Positions 7,414 through 14,619 of a stretch of 16,094 nt of DNA are shown here, in pieces (the first letter of the stretch is position 1; each line of letters opens with the position of its first letter). The DNA lies in NCBI GenBank assembly GCA_964489425.1, contig CAZAYP010000047.1:1-16094 (forward strand), written 5' to 3'. A program made the position numbers and the translations under genes. The DNA is from CAZAYP01 sp964489425 [NCBI: uncultured Verrucomicrobiota bacterium]. Lineage in GTDB: Bacteria > Verrucomicrobiota > Kiritimatiellia > RZYC01. The notes beneath the pieces were generated by a model. The model was not told the origin of the DNA and searched no databases. It saw only the letters and a program-made list of their open reading frames with translations.

Positions 7414-9341
7414 TGCGGTTAGCCGCCCGCTGTCTTTGTGCCGTGGGGTTGTGGCTGGCAAGCCTGGCGTTGGCCGCGCCAGCCGAAGAGCGCATCCTGT
7501 CGTTCCACGCGGACGTTGCGGTGCGCGAGACCGGCGTGCTGGACGTGCGCGAAACCATCACCGTGACCGCGGAGGGCGTGGAGATCAAACGCGGCATTTA
7601 CCGCGACTTCCCCACCCAGTACCCGCTGCCCTCCGGCTTGCGGCGCACCGTGGAATTCAACGTGGTGTCCGTCACCCGCGACGGGGAGCCGGAACCGTAC
7701 CGCACCGAGGCGATCGCCAACGGCGTGCGCGTGTACGCCGGCCGGGCCGACTACCTGCTGCCGATCGGCACCTACACGTACGTGTTTGCGTACGAGGCCA
7801 CGCGCCAGGTGGGCTTTTTTGCGGACCACGACGAGCTGTACTGGAACGTCACGGGCAATGATTGGGCGTTCCCGATCGCGGTGGCCACCTGCCGCGTGGT
7901 CCTGCCCGCGGCCGCGCGCGGCCGAGTCGGCAAGCTGGAGGCGTATACCGGGCCGGCCGGAACCAGGGGCGCCGACTTCACCGCCGGCCTGGACGCCGAG
8001 GGCTGGCCCTGGTTCCAGACTACCCGGCCGCTGGGTCCGCGCGAAGGCCTGACCATCGTGGTGCCCTGGCCCAAGGGCATCGTGGCCGCGCTCACGCCGG
8101 CAGAGCAGCGCCGGGCGCTGCTGCGCGACAATGTCGCCCTGGCCGCGGGCGTGGCCGGGGTGGCGGCGGTGCTGCTGTACTACCTGCTGGCGTGGGTGCT
8201 GGTCGGCCGCGACCCGGCGCGCGGCACGATTATCCCGCTGTTCCACCCGCCGGAAAACATGTCGCCGGCGCTGCTGCGCTACATTGCCCGCATGGGCTAC
8301 GACCAGCGCACGTTCAGCGTGGCCCTGGTGAGCCTGGCGTCCAAGGGCGCCGTGACCCTGGAGGAGTCCGGCCGGGGCGTCTACACCGTGGTCAGCGGCG
8401 GCGGCGGAACCCGCCCGGACCCCCTGGCGGACGAGGAGTTTGTTTTGTTGCGCGAGCTGTTGCTGGGCCAGGGCCGCATCACGCTGGAATCGGGCGAGGC
8501 CCACCGCATCTCGACCACGTACAAGGCCGTGCGCCGCGAGGTGCGCGCCCGGGCCAGCGCGCGCTATTTCAAGACCCACCGCGCGTGGGCGATCCTGGGC
8601 CTGATCTTGAGCTTCGTGGTCCTGGTCAGCGTGATCGCCGGCAACCCGGGCGAGGGCTTGCCCATGCTGATCACCGCGCTCTGGGGCGGCGGGTTCGGCG
8701 TGGCGGTGCTCGCCATCCTGGGCCAGGCGCGCAGCGCGTGGCGGGCCTGGCGCCGGCAGCGGGGGTGTGCCACGCTGATCGCCGCCGTGATTGCGGGCTT
8801 TGTGGGCGCGTGTTTCCTGGCGGTGTGCCTGGCCGGCACGGGCGCCATGCTGGCCCAGATATCCCGGCTGTTCCTGGGGCTGCTGGCCGCGCTGTTCCTG
8901 GTCAACGTGCTGTTCCTTTACCTGCTCAAGGCGCCGACCCTGGCGGGCCGCAAGCTGATGGACCAGATTGAAGGATTCAAAATGTACCTGGGCCTCGCGG
9001 AAAAGGAGCGGCTGGAGGTGCTGCACCCGCCCGAGAAAACACCCGAGCTGTTCGAGCGCTACCTGCCCTACGCCATGGCATTGGACGTGGAGAACCGCTG
9101 GGCAGAGCAGTTCGCCGACGTGCTGGCCGCGGCCGGGCACAAGGACGGTTCGTACCGGCCGGCCTGGTACGCGGGAACGGCCTGGAGCGTGGCCGAGATC
9201 GGTCATGTGGCTTCGGCCCTGGGCAGCGGGCTGACCAGCGCCGTGGCCGCCGCGTCCAGCCCGCCGGGGTCGTCGTCCGGCGGCGGCGGCGGCGGGTCGT
9301 CCGGCGGCGGTGGGGGCGGTGGGGGCGGCGGCGGCTGGTGA
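7413..9341 (+). CDS. DUF2207 domain membrane protein with polyglycine C-terminus
   Basis: The start is placed at 7413, overlapping the LemA stop by one base (TGATG), because it opens a clear signal peptide (residues 1-22, ending LALAAPA); an in-frame ATG at 7317 lies inside lemA. The 642-residue product has an exported N-terminal DUF2207 domain (about 25-230) with ETITVTAEG, KRGIYRDFP and HDELYWNVTGNDWAFPI. Hydrophobic helices follow at about 238-260, 392-410, 417-436, 453-480 and 486-506. The segment between the first two helices and the one after the last are probably cytoplasmic. The last 20 residues are almost all glycine with a pair of serines, ending in Trp, a tail style common in this family. 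Function is unknown; pairing with LemA suggests a joint envelope role. Confidence 0.9.
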   Translation: MRLAARCLCAVGLWLASLALAAPAEERILSFHADVAVRETGVLDVRETITVTAEGVEIKRGIYRDFPTQYPLPSGLRRTVEFNVVSVTRDGEPEPYRTEAIANGVRVYAGRADYLLPIGTYTYVFAYEATRQVGFFADHDELYWNVTGNDWAFPIAVATCRVVLPAAARGRVGKLEAYTGPAGTRGADFTAGLDAEGWPWFQTTRPLGPREGLTIVVPWPKGIVAALTPAEQRRALLRDNVALAAGVAGVAAVLLYYLLAWVLVGRDPARGTIIPLFHPPENMSPALLRYIARMGYDQRTFSVALVSLASKGAVTLEESGRGVYTVVSGGGGTRPDPLADEEFVLLRELLLGQGRITLESGEAHRISTTYKAVRREVRARASARYFKTHRAWAILGLILSFVVLVSVIAGNPGEGLPMLITALWGGGFGVAVLAILGQARSAWRAWRRQRGCATLIAAVIAGFVGACFLAVCLAGTGAMLAQISRLFLGLLAALFLVNVLFLYLLKAPTLAGRKLMDQIEGFKMYLGLAEKERLEVLHPPEKTPELFERYLPYAMALDVENRWAEQFADVLAAAGHKDGSYRPAWYAGTAWSVAEIGHVASALGSGLTSAVAAASSPPGSSSGGGGGGSSGGGGGGGGGGGW

Positions 9342-9346
9342 GCCGC
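9331..9346. terminator. Hairpin at the convergent gene junction, doubtful terminator
   Basis: GCGGCT (9331-9336), loop GGTG and AGCCGC (9341-9346) form a perfect 6-bp stem that spans the stop codon of the DUF2207 gene. Only 16 bases separate this stop from the stop of the oppositely oriented permease gene. A T run (9361-9365) exists on the plus strand but starts 14 bases after the stem, which is too far for a textbook terminator. It may still slow converging polymerases. Confidence 0.2.
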
Positions 9347-9357
9347 GGCGGCGCCGG

Positions 9358-11280
9358 TCATTTTTCCACGGGCACCACGATCCCGCGGATGATGACCTTC
9401 TGGCACACCACGAACACGAGGAACGTCGGCACCGCGGCCAGCAGCAGCGAGGCCATGATCACGCCCGGCCCGCTGCGCTGCTGCAACTGGTACAACCACG
9501 GCATGAGCGTCCACATGCGCTGGTCCTGGCAGATCAAGAGCGCCATCATGAAGTTGGAATAGGCCAGGGTGAACGCGTGCAGCGCGATCACCGCGAGGAT
9601 CGGCTGGCTCAGGCTCATGGTGATGGTCCAGAACACCCGGAACTCGCCGGCGCCGTCGAGCGCGGCGCTGTCGTACAGGTCCTGCGGCAGCGAGTCGAAA
9701 AATCCCTTGAGCAGGAAGATGGAGTAACCGTTGGCCATGCCCGGCAACACCAGCGCCCAGAACGTGTTCAGCAGATCCAGCTTGCGCAGCATCAGGAACA
9801 CCGGGATCTGCGTCACCATGGGCGGGAACGCCATGGTGAGCATCATGAACAGCAGCACCTTGTAGGCGGAGGGCGGCTTGTAGCGGCTCAGGGCGTAGGC
9901 GGCCAGCGGGTTGACGATCAGCGCCAGCAGGATGGCCAGCCCGCAGTAGACGGCCGTGTTGGCCAGCGCCCGGCCGTGCAGCAGGACGTAATCCAGCACC
10001 GCGATATAGTTGCGCCGCACGAATTCCCAGCGCCAGGCCCGGCGCGCGGGCAGAAATTGATCGTAAAACCATGCGGCTTGCGGCGGGCGGATCTCCGCCC
10101 AGTCCTGGTACCGGCTGCCCCAGTCGCGGTTCAACTCGTCGAGGCGGCCCCAGCGCTGGCGCAGGAAGTCGCGAAACCGGTAGTCCAGCCCGTCCAGCAC
10201 GATCAGGTCCGCCGGCAGCAGGTAGTTGCGGCCCGTGGCCGGATCCTGCCATCCGGTGAGGAAGGTTTCCCAGTCGGCCCAGGCCATGCCCGGGGCGGCG
10301 TCCATGGTGTCGCAGGGCAGGGGAACGGCGGCATAATTTGTGAACGCGCCGTTCCATGCCCGGTTCAGCGCGTCAAGGTCGCCATACTTGGCGGCCAGGA
10401 ACTCGCGGAACAGCGGGGTGGCCTGCGGGTCGGCGCGGATCCAGAAGAGGTTGAGAAGATGGCGCACAAAGTATTCCCAGTCGGCGGGCTCGGTGCCTGC
10501 GGCCGCGGCGGCTGGCGGTTGGCGCTGCGGCAGCCGCACGCGCGACCAGTCGGCGTGCGTGGTGTGGTGCAGGCGGTTGTAGGCGTGGATATCCCGGCCG
10601 ACCTGGGGCATGGCGTAGGCGGCCTTGAAATAACCTTCCGGGCTGAAGTAGTAGCGGGCCGCCAACGGCTGCCGGGTTTTGAATTCCCGGAACGCGGCGT
10701 ACAGCGGCGCCTGGCGCGGCCGGTTGATGCGCAGCAGGTAGTTTTCCGGCAGCACATAAAACGTGTTCCAATCAGGAAAATCCGATTCCAGCGCGCGGTT
10801 AAGCTCCGCCAGGTCGCCGGCGAACCGCCGGATCATTTCCTGCTTGAAGAGGCGGAGATCCAGGGCCTGGGTGCCGCGCGAAACCGGCGTGTACACATAG
10901 CCCAGCTCGTAAAAATAGAAGGGCAGGGCCGCGGCGCCGAGAAAGTTGGTCCAGGCCTGGAGCAGGCCGGCGGGTTCGGGCGGTGGCGGCGCCAGCAGGC
11001 GGAACGAGGTGGCCGCCGGATCCCACGTGGCCTGCAGCAGGAGGATGGATTCGTTGAAGTAGCTTTCCGCGGTTTTGCGGAACAGCGCCGTGTCGTCCGC
11101 CATGAACCGTGGGATCAGCGCGGCGTCCGCGGCATCCACGCCGCTCTTGGTGCTGCCCGCCACCATGTACACCAGGGGGTACACCATGGTGACCGCCCCG
11201 ACGGTCAACACGGCGTACAAGGTCCAGGTCAGCGCCCGGACAGACAGGGCGCGCCGGCCGGTTTTGGCGATGAGAGGCAT
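9358..11280 (-). CDS. MalG-type sugar ABC transporter permease with large repeat-bearing extracytoplasmic insert
   Basis: The 640-residue protein is an inner-membrane permease of the carbohydrate (MalG/CUT1) type, normally about 280 residues. Residues 18-41 are the first membrane helix. The rest of the transporter core is at about 435-640: helices near 441-462, 473-495, 505-524, 555-578 and 606-626, with the ATPase-contact EAA loop at YDSAALDGAGEFRVF (536-550) and the usual family ending VVPVEK. Between helix 1 and helix 2, residues 42-434 form an insert on the extracytoplasmic side. It holds four repeats with the pattern G-[DR]-[LI]-x-[AE]-[LY]-N-R followed by D-W or a variant, at about 145-178, 217-252, 291-322 and 369-400. 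This motif resembles the KYG-LxALNxAWGTxF...W region I know from GH42 beta-galactosidases. No MalF partner, binding protein or ATPase lies nearby. The start has no good ribosome site; an in-frame TAA lies 11 codons upstream. Confidence 0.88.
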   Translation of the reverse strand: MPLIAKTGRRALSVRALTWTLYAVLTVGAVTMVYPLVYMVAGSTKSGVDAADAALIPRFMADDTALFRKTAESYFNESILLLQATWDPAATSFRLLAPPPPEPAGLLQAWTNFLGAAALPFYFYELGYVYTPVSRGTQALDLRLFKQEMIRRFAGDLAELNRALESDFPDWNTFYVLPENYLLRINRPRQAPLYAAFREFKTRQPLAARYYFSPEGYFKAAYAMPQVGRDIHAYNRLHHTTHADWSRVRLPQRQPPAAAAAGTEPADWEYFVRHLLNLFWIRADPQATPLFREFLAAKYGDLDALNRAWNGAFTNYAAVPLPCDTMDAAPGMAWADWETFLTGWQDPATGRNYLLPADLIVLDGLDYRFRDFLRQRWGRLDELNRDWGSRYQDWAEIRPPQAAWFYDQFLPARRAWRWEFVRRNYIAVLDYVLLHGRALANTAVYCGLAILLALIVNPLAAYALSRYKPPSAYKVLLFMMLTMAFPPMVTQIPVFLMLRKLDLLNTFWALVLPGMANGYSIFLLKGFFDSLPQDLYDSAALDGAGEFRVFWTITMSLSQPILAVIALHAFTLAYSNFMMALLICQDQRMWTLMPWLYQLQQRSGPGVIMASLLLAAVPTFLVFVVCQKVIIRGIVVPVEK

Positions 11281-11313
11281 GCCGGGGTGGGTGCAGGCGC
11301 CAGGGGCTTTACG

Positions 11314-11370
11314 TTACCCGCACCCGGACATCACGGCCACCATGGATTCTGGGAAACACACGCTATTCAT
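11314..11370 (-). CDS. Possible 18-codon leader ORF upstream of the permease
   Basis: A short frame with a well-spaced GGAGG (7 bases before the ATG at 11370) encodes MNSVCFPESMVAVMSGCG and stops at TAA 11316-11314. It is in the same frame as the permease, whose ATG comes 11 codons after the TAA and lacks a good ribosome site of its own. It could be a regulatory leader that controls reinitiation, or chance. No homology is claimed. Confidence 0.25.
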   Translation of the reverse strand: MNSVCFPESMVAVMSGCG

Positions 11371-11425
11371 ACGGCATCCTCCGTTGGCCAGGCCGGGGAC
11401 CAGGTCCTTCGGCGGGCCAGAGGCG

Positions 11426-11454
11426 ACCATAGGCCACCGGCCTTGCGCAGGCAA
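11426..11454 (-). promoter_or_regulatory. Putative promoter for the permease gene
   Basis: On the minus strand TTGCCT (11454-11449) and TATGGT (11431-11426) are separated by 17 bases. A start near 11419 would include the short leader ORF and leave about 140 bases before the permease ATG. The surrounding gap contains small inverted repeats (for instance CTTGC/GCAAG overlapping the -35 region) but no T-run terminator for the MBOAT gene. Confidence 0.3.
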
Positions 11455-11511
11455 GTGATTTGCCGCGCGCACGGCGCCGGAATGAATGGAGAGATTCGGG
11501 GGGCAGTGGTA

Positions 11512-12942
11512 TCAGAACTGGAAATAGATGAACGCGCGGTCTTCCCCATGGAAACCCAGCACCACGAGGAATGCCAGGCTTGCGATCAACGCGGCCCGCA
11601 GCCACCACGGCAACCGGCCCATGGCCTCTTCCAGCGAACTGTCCCTTAATGCAAAATGCAGGCCCAGCACGCCGAGGGTTACCACCGCCACCCATGCCAC
11701 CTGGGCCGGGACCAGCACGGAGCCGGCCGCCCAGCCACGCGCCCCGGCCATGCCGGCCAGGATTTCCATGGCGCGTTCCAAGGTGTGGGCCCGGAAAAAA
11801 ACCCACGCCACGCATACCAGCCCATACGTCAGCAGCGCCAACGCCACCCGCCCGGCCCAATGTTGCCAGAGGCTCCAGCCTGCCGCCGGCCATCGCCGCA
11901 TCCACCGTTCGCCCACCAGGTACAGCCCGTGCAGGCCGCCCCAAATCACGAACAGCCACGACGCTCCATGCCACAACCCCCCGATCAACATGGTGGCCAT
12001 CAGGTTCACATAGGTGCGCACCCGGCCTTTCCGGTTTCCGCCCAGGGTGATGTACAGGTAGTCGCGCAGCCAGGTGGACAGGGAAATGTGCCAGCGTTGC
12101 CAGAAATCTGAAAACCCGATCGCCGCGTAAGGGAACCGGAAGTTGTCCGGCAGCATAAAGCCCAGGCATAACGCCGATCCAATGGCGCACGCCGAGTAGC
12201 CCGCGAAATCGCCGTAAATTTGAACCGAAAACGCCAGGGTGCCCGCCCAGGCCTCCACCCATCCCACCTGGCCGGCCTTGTCGTAGACCAGCTCCACCAC
12301 CCTGGCCATGAGGTTGTCCGCCACCACCACCTTGTTGAACAGGCCCATCACGATCAGGTTCACGCCCCACAAAAACTGCTGCCCGGTGGCCTGCCTGGGC
12401 GTAACGCACTGGGGCAGGAATTCCAGCGCCCTCACGATCGGCCCCGCCACCAGTTGCGGGAAAAACGTGACGTACAGGGCGTAGTCGAGGGAAGAAGGAC
12501 AAGGCGCCATTCTCCGCCGGTATACGTCCAGGGTGTAACTCATGGTCTGGAACGTGTAGAACGAAATCCCCACCGGCAACACGATGCTCAACCGAGCCGG
12601 CTCGTACGCCACGCCCAGGGCGTGCATCAGGGCCACGAAATTTTCCTGCAAAAACGCGCCATATTTGAAGTAACCCAGCATCCCCAGGTTGCCGGCCATG
12701 CTCACCAGCAGCCACAGCTTGCGCCGGATTGGGACGTCCGTCTGGTGAATTCTGCGCGCCACCCACCAGTCCAACACGGTCGAGATCCACAGCAATACCA
12801 CGAAGGGCGGGTTCCACGCCGCATAGAATACGTAACTGGTGAGCAGCAGGAACGTCTTGCGGGCCGTCCAGTTGGCCAGGCCGCGCGCCACCACGACCAC
12901 GATGATGAAAAAGATCAGAAAGGAATAGGAATTGAATACCAT
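11512..12942 (-). CDS. MBOAT family O-acyltransferase (AlgI-like)
   Basis: A 476-residue polytopic inner-membrane protein of the membrane-bound O-acyltransferase family, the AlgI/DltB/PatA branch that moves acyl (often acetyl) groups across the membrane to extracytoplasmic polysaccharides. Visible hallmarks are PVGISFYTFQTMSYTLDVYR (123-142), FFPQLVAGPIVR (160-171), GDFAGYS (244-250), FSDFWQRWHISLSTWLRDYLY (277-297) with His285, and the catalytic-histidine motif GGLWHGASW with His325. The C-terminus FIYFQF is typical of AlgI-like members. About ten hydrophobic segments are present and the length is normal. It starts 10 bases after the stop of the SGNH-like gene without its own ribosome site, which points to coupled translation. 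The partner probably completes acyl transfer to the polymer; which polymer is unknown, as no glycosyltransferase or polymerase is in the window. Confidence 0.94.
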   Translation of the reverse strand: MVFNSYSFLIFFIIVVVVARGLANWTARKTFLLLTSYVFYAAWNPPFVVLLWISTVLDWWVARRIHQTDVPIRRKLWLLVSMAGNLGMLGYFKYGAFLQENFVALMHALGVAYEPARLSIVLPVGISFYTFQTMSYTLDVYRRRMAPCPSSLDYALYVTFFPQLVAGPIVRALEFLPQCVTPRQATGQQFLWGVNLIVMGLFNKVVVADNLMARVVELVYDKAGQVGWVEAWAGTLAFSVQIYGDFAGYSACAIGSALCLGFMLPDNFRFPYAAIGFSDFWQRWHISLSTWLRDYLYITLGGNRKGRVRTYVNLMATMLIGGLWHGASWLFVIWGGLHGLYLVGERWMRRWPAAGWSLWQHWAGRVALALLTYGLVCVAWVFFRAHTLERAMEILAGMAGARGWAAGSVLVPAQVAWVAVVTLGVLGLHFALRDSSLEEAMGRLPWWLRAALIASLAFLVVLGFHGEDRAFIYFQF

Positions 12943-12952
12943 GGCGGAGGGC

Positions 12953-13993
12953 CTAGCGCGGGGGAGATGACCACATCCGGTTCGTTTGGATCACGCGTGC
13001 CAGGGCCCGGGTGAAGGTCGCCGCGTCCTCGGCATCGAGGTGGGACGTGTCCGGACAGTCGAACCCGCTCAGTTCCGGATAGTCCGCAAAATAAATCGTT
13101 GGGATGCCGGTCTCCGGGCCGATGACATCCCAGAACTTTTCCCGCGGATAATAGATTTGATCCAAGGTCAGGTGTTCCCCGGTGGTGGGCATCCGCACCA
13201 GGATCAGATCGCCCCCGCGGCGCTTCAACTCATCGTACAGCGGCCGCACCTGCTGGCGCAGCGCCTGCTGCAAATCGGCCTCGTCACGGGCCCCGCGGGA
13301 TTGTGACAACAGCTCTTGCGCCCGCTTGACGCGGTTGTTGCGATGCTCCGCCAGGCGGTCTGGCGGCAACCGCGTCCGGTAATGGGCCGGCCGATGGCGA
13401 TCCGCCCGCATATGCTCATAGGACCTGTAGGGCCCGATCAACGCCATGCTGCCCAACCCCAGCGCCGGCGAAACCAGCGCGAACCGGGCTTGCATCTGGA
13501 CCCGCCACCATTCGTTGAAACGCTTCTCCAGGCTGCTGGCCCGCGGATAAACCTGCTGGTAATGATCCACCCAGGCTTGGGCGGCGTCATAACCATGAGG
13601 CAACAGGCTGGACTCGCTCAGTTCGCACAGGATGCGGCCTTGGAACGCGGGGTCGGTGGCCAGGTCCTTGAGCACGGCCAGCGGCCACGTGCCGTCGATC
13701 CCCAGGTGCACCACCTGCCATCCGGGAAATTCCTGCGCCAGCACGTCTGGCACAAGCCCCAGTTGTGAGCGGGACGATCCCAGGATGGCGATCACCCGGT
13801 CGCCCCGCGCCTGGGCGCGGGTCATGGACCACAGCAGGGTGCTGTCGGCCACGCTCGGACGAATGCCATACCATCGCAGGAACGACTCCGCCGCCAGCAG
13901 CATCGCCAGCAGCAGCAGCGCGGTCAACCAGCTTTCGCGCCGTACCCGCAACCCGGGCAGCCGCTCGTTGACGTTGGAGGTGGGAGAAAGCAT
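12953..13993 (-). CDS. Membrane-anchored SGNH/DltD-like partner of the MBOAT acyltransferase
   Basis: A 346-residue protein with one N-terminal membrane helix (about 22-38) and an extracytoplasmic domain. VIAILGSSRSQLGLVP (67-82) looks like SGNH block I, with the nucleophile serine at 73 or 74, and PDTSHLD (314-320) supplies the C-terminal Asp315-x-x-His318 pair used by SGNH hydrolases and by AlgJ/AlgX/DltD-type proteins. The middle (about 150-250) is long, charged and helical and was not recognised. Gene order with the MBOAT gene downstream matches known O-acylation systems, in which the MBOAT protein exports the acyl group and the SGNH protein transfers it. No ribosome site is evident at the ATG. 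The promoter is likely the one at 14167-14194, giving a leader of about 165 bases. Confidence 0.75.
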   Translation of the reverse strand: MLSPTSNVNERLPGLRVRRESWLTALLLLAMLLAAESFLRWYGIRPSVADSTLLWSMTRAQARGDRVIAILGSSRSQLGLVPDVLAQEFPGWQVVHLGIDGTWPLAVLKDLATDPAFQGRILCELSESSLLPHGYDAAQAWVDHYQQVYPRASSLEKRFNEWWRVQMQARFALVSPALGLGSMALIGPYRSYEHMRADRHRPAHYRTRLPPDRLAEHRNNRVKRAQELLSQSRGARDEADLQQALRQQVRPLYDELKRRGGDLILVRMPTTGEHLTLDQIYYPREKFWDVIGPETGIPTIYFADYPELSGFDCPDTSHLDAEDAATFTRALARVIQTNRMWSSPPR

Positions 13994-14166
13994 GGAAGTA
14001 TACTAACGCGCAATAAACCGGCGGATTATCCAGGGTATTTTTGAGCCGTGGGCGGTCATGCGCATGGGCCGGGATTCGGTTGATCCCATTTGATTCCGCT
14101 TCATCGCTTGCGCCTGATCCGCTGTTCCCGCTTATTACTGTTTGTTGCCGATCAATCTTAAATCGC

Positions 14167-14194
14167 ATTATCCTGCCACGCGCGCGCGCGTCAA
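14167..14194 (-). promoter_or_regulatory. Near-consensus promoter for the SGNH-MBOAT pair
   Basis: Read on the minus strand, TTGACG (14194-14189) and GATAAT (14172-14167) each match five of six consensus bases, with a 16-base spacer. The first ten spacer bases are pure alternating CG. Transcription would start near 14160. Confidence 0.6.
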
Positions 14195-14230
14195 GACGTT
14201 TCATTTGTTCCCCCGCAATTCCGGATCTCT

Positions 14231-14259
14231 TTGACAACCCGCCCCGGGTTCTTTAGCAT
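14231..14259 (+). promoter_or_regulatory. Near-consensus promoter of the RAM-NuoE-NuoF operon
   Basis: A perfect TTGACA (14231-14236), a 17-base spacer and TAGCAT (14254-14259) make the best promoter match in the window. The start would be near 14266, about 47 bases before the ATG at 14313. Confidence 0.7.
14236..14250. promoter_or_regulatory. Operator-like inverted repeat inside the promoter spacer
   Basis: AACCCG (14236-14241), CCC, CGGGTT (14245-14250) is a perfect 6-bp dyad lying between the -35 and -10 boxes, overlapping the last base of the -35. A protein bound there would block RNA polymerase. The binding factor is unknown. Confidence 0.45.
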
Positions 14260-14312
14260 GCACCGCCTATTCATTTTGTGAAATTCGGGCAACGCAACAC
14301 AGGAGACCGGAC

Positions 14313-14609
14313 ATGGCGCTACGCAGCTATCTGTTGATCAAACTGAAAGAAAACACGACCCACGAGGGCATCGTCAAGGCGGTCGAAGAACTCGAGCAAC
14401 TGGACGAAGTGACGTACGCGGAGCCGGTCGTGGGCGCCTGGGACCTGCTGGCGGCGCTGGAAACCCCCGGGGCGCCCGAGGACCTGGCCGCCCGGCTCGG
14501 GAAAACCCCGGCGTTCAAGGAAACCGCGCTGCTGAAGGTGAACCCGATTCCCAGCCGGCGCCGCATGTGGCGCAACTTCAAGGGCATCCCCGCCCAGCCG
14601 CGCGCGTAA
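14313..14609 (+). CDS. Stand-alone Lrp/AsnC ligand-binding (RAM) domain protein
   Basis: A 98-residue protein equal to the C-terminal effector-binding half of Lrp/AsnC regulators and lacking any helix-turn-helix. Residues 4-11 (RSYLLIKL) form the first strand, then comes a helix (17-29), and VVGAWDLLAALE (39-50) matches the family's VxGxYDLxxxVE segment that lines the ligand site. It ends with a basic tail (SRRRMWRNFKG, 81-91). AGGAG at 14301-14305 fixes the start. Stand-alone RAM proteins form oligomers and bind amino acids or other small molecules; their partners are often unclear. It is the first gene after a strong promoter, 10 bases before the NuoE-like gene, so it may be a metabolite sensor for the redox complex or a small regulator acting with a DNA-binding partner. 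Confidence 0.85.
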   Translation: MALRSYLLIKLKENTTHEGIVKAVEELEQLDEVTYAEPVVGAWDLLAALETPGAPEDLAARLGKTPAFKETALLKVNPIPSRRRMWRNFKGIPAQPRA

Positions 14610-14619
14610 GGAGAAGGTC

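Larger units (their letters stand above)
13994..14312. other. Divergent intergenic region with two promoters
   Basis: These 319 bases separate the minus-strand acylation genes from the plus-strand redox operon and look less GC-rich than the flanking genes. The region holds two back-to-back promoter candidates (14167-14194 minus, 14231-14259 plus) whose -35 boxes face each other across 36 bases. It also contains the palindrome CATGCGCATG, a 5-bp hairpin (GGGAT/ATCCC on the minus strand) within the minus-strand leader, and a run of six CG dinucleotides at 14179-14190. No coding frame with a ribosome site or RNA gene was recognised. Confidence 0.7.

Noticed and set aside
7419-9206. 595-codon minus-strand open frame opposite the DUF2207 gene
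   Set aside because: Shadow of a high-GC gene; no domain seen.
9280-9338. G-rich tract that could form a G-quadruplex
   Set aside because: It is explained by glycine codons in the DUF2207 tail and has only two long G runs.
9310-11649. 779-codon plus-strand open frame opposite the permease
   Set aside because: The longest open frame in the window, but it lacks any motif, while the minus strand has the MalG helices and EAA loop.
14276-14282. TTGTGAA, a perfect Rex half-site just after the expected start of the redox operon
   Set aside because: The second half of the Rex palindrome is absent, and a 7-base match is easily due to chance.
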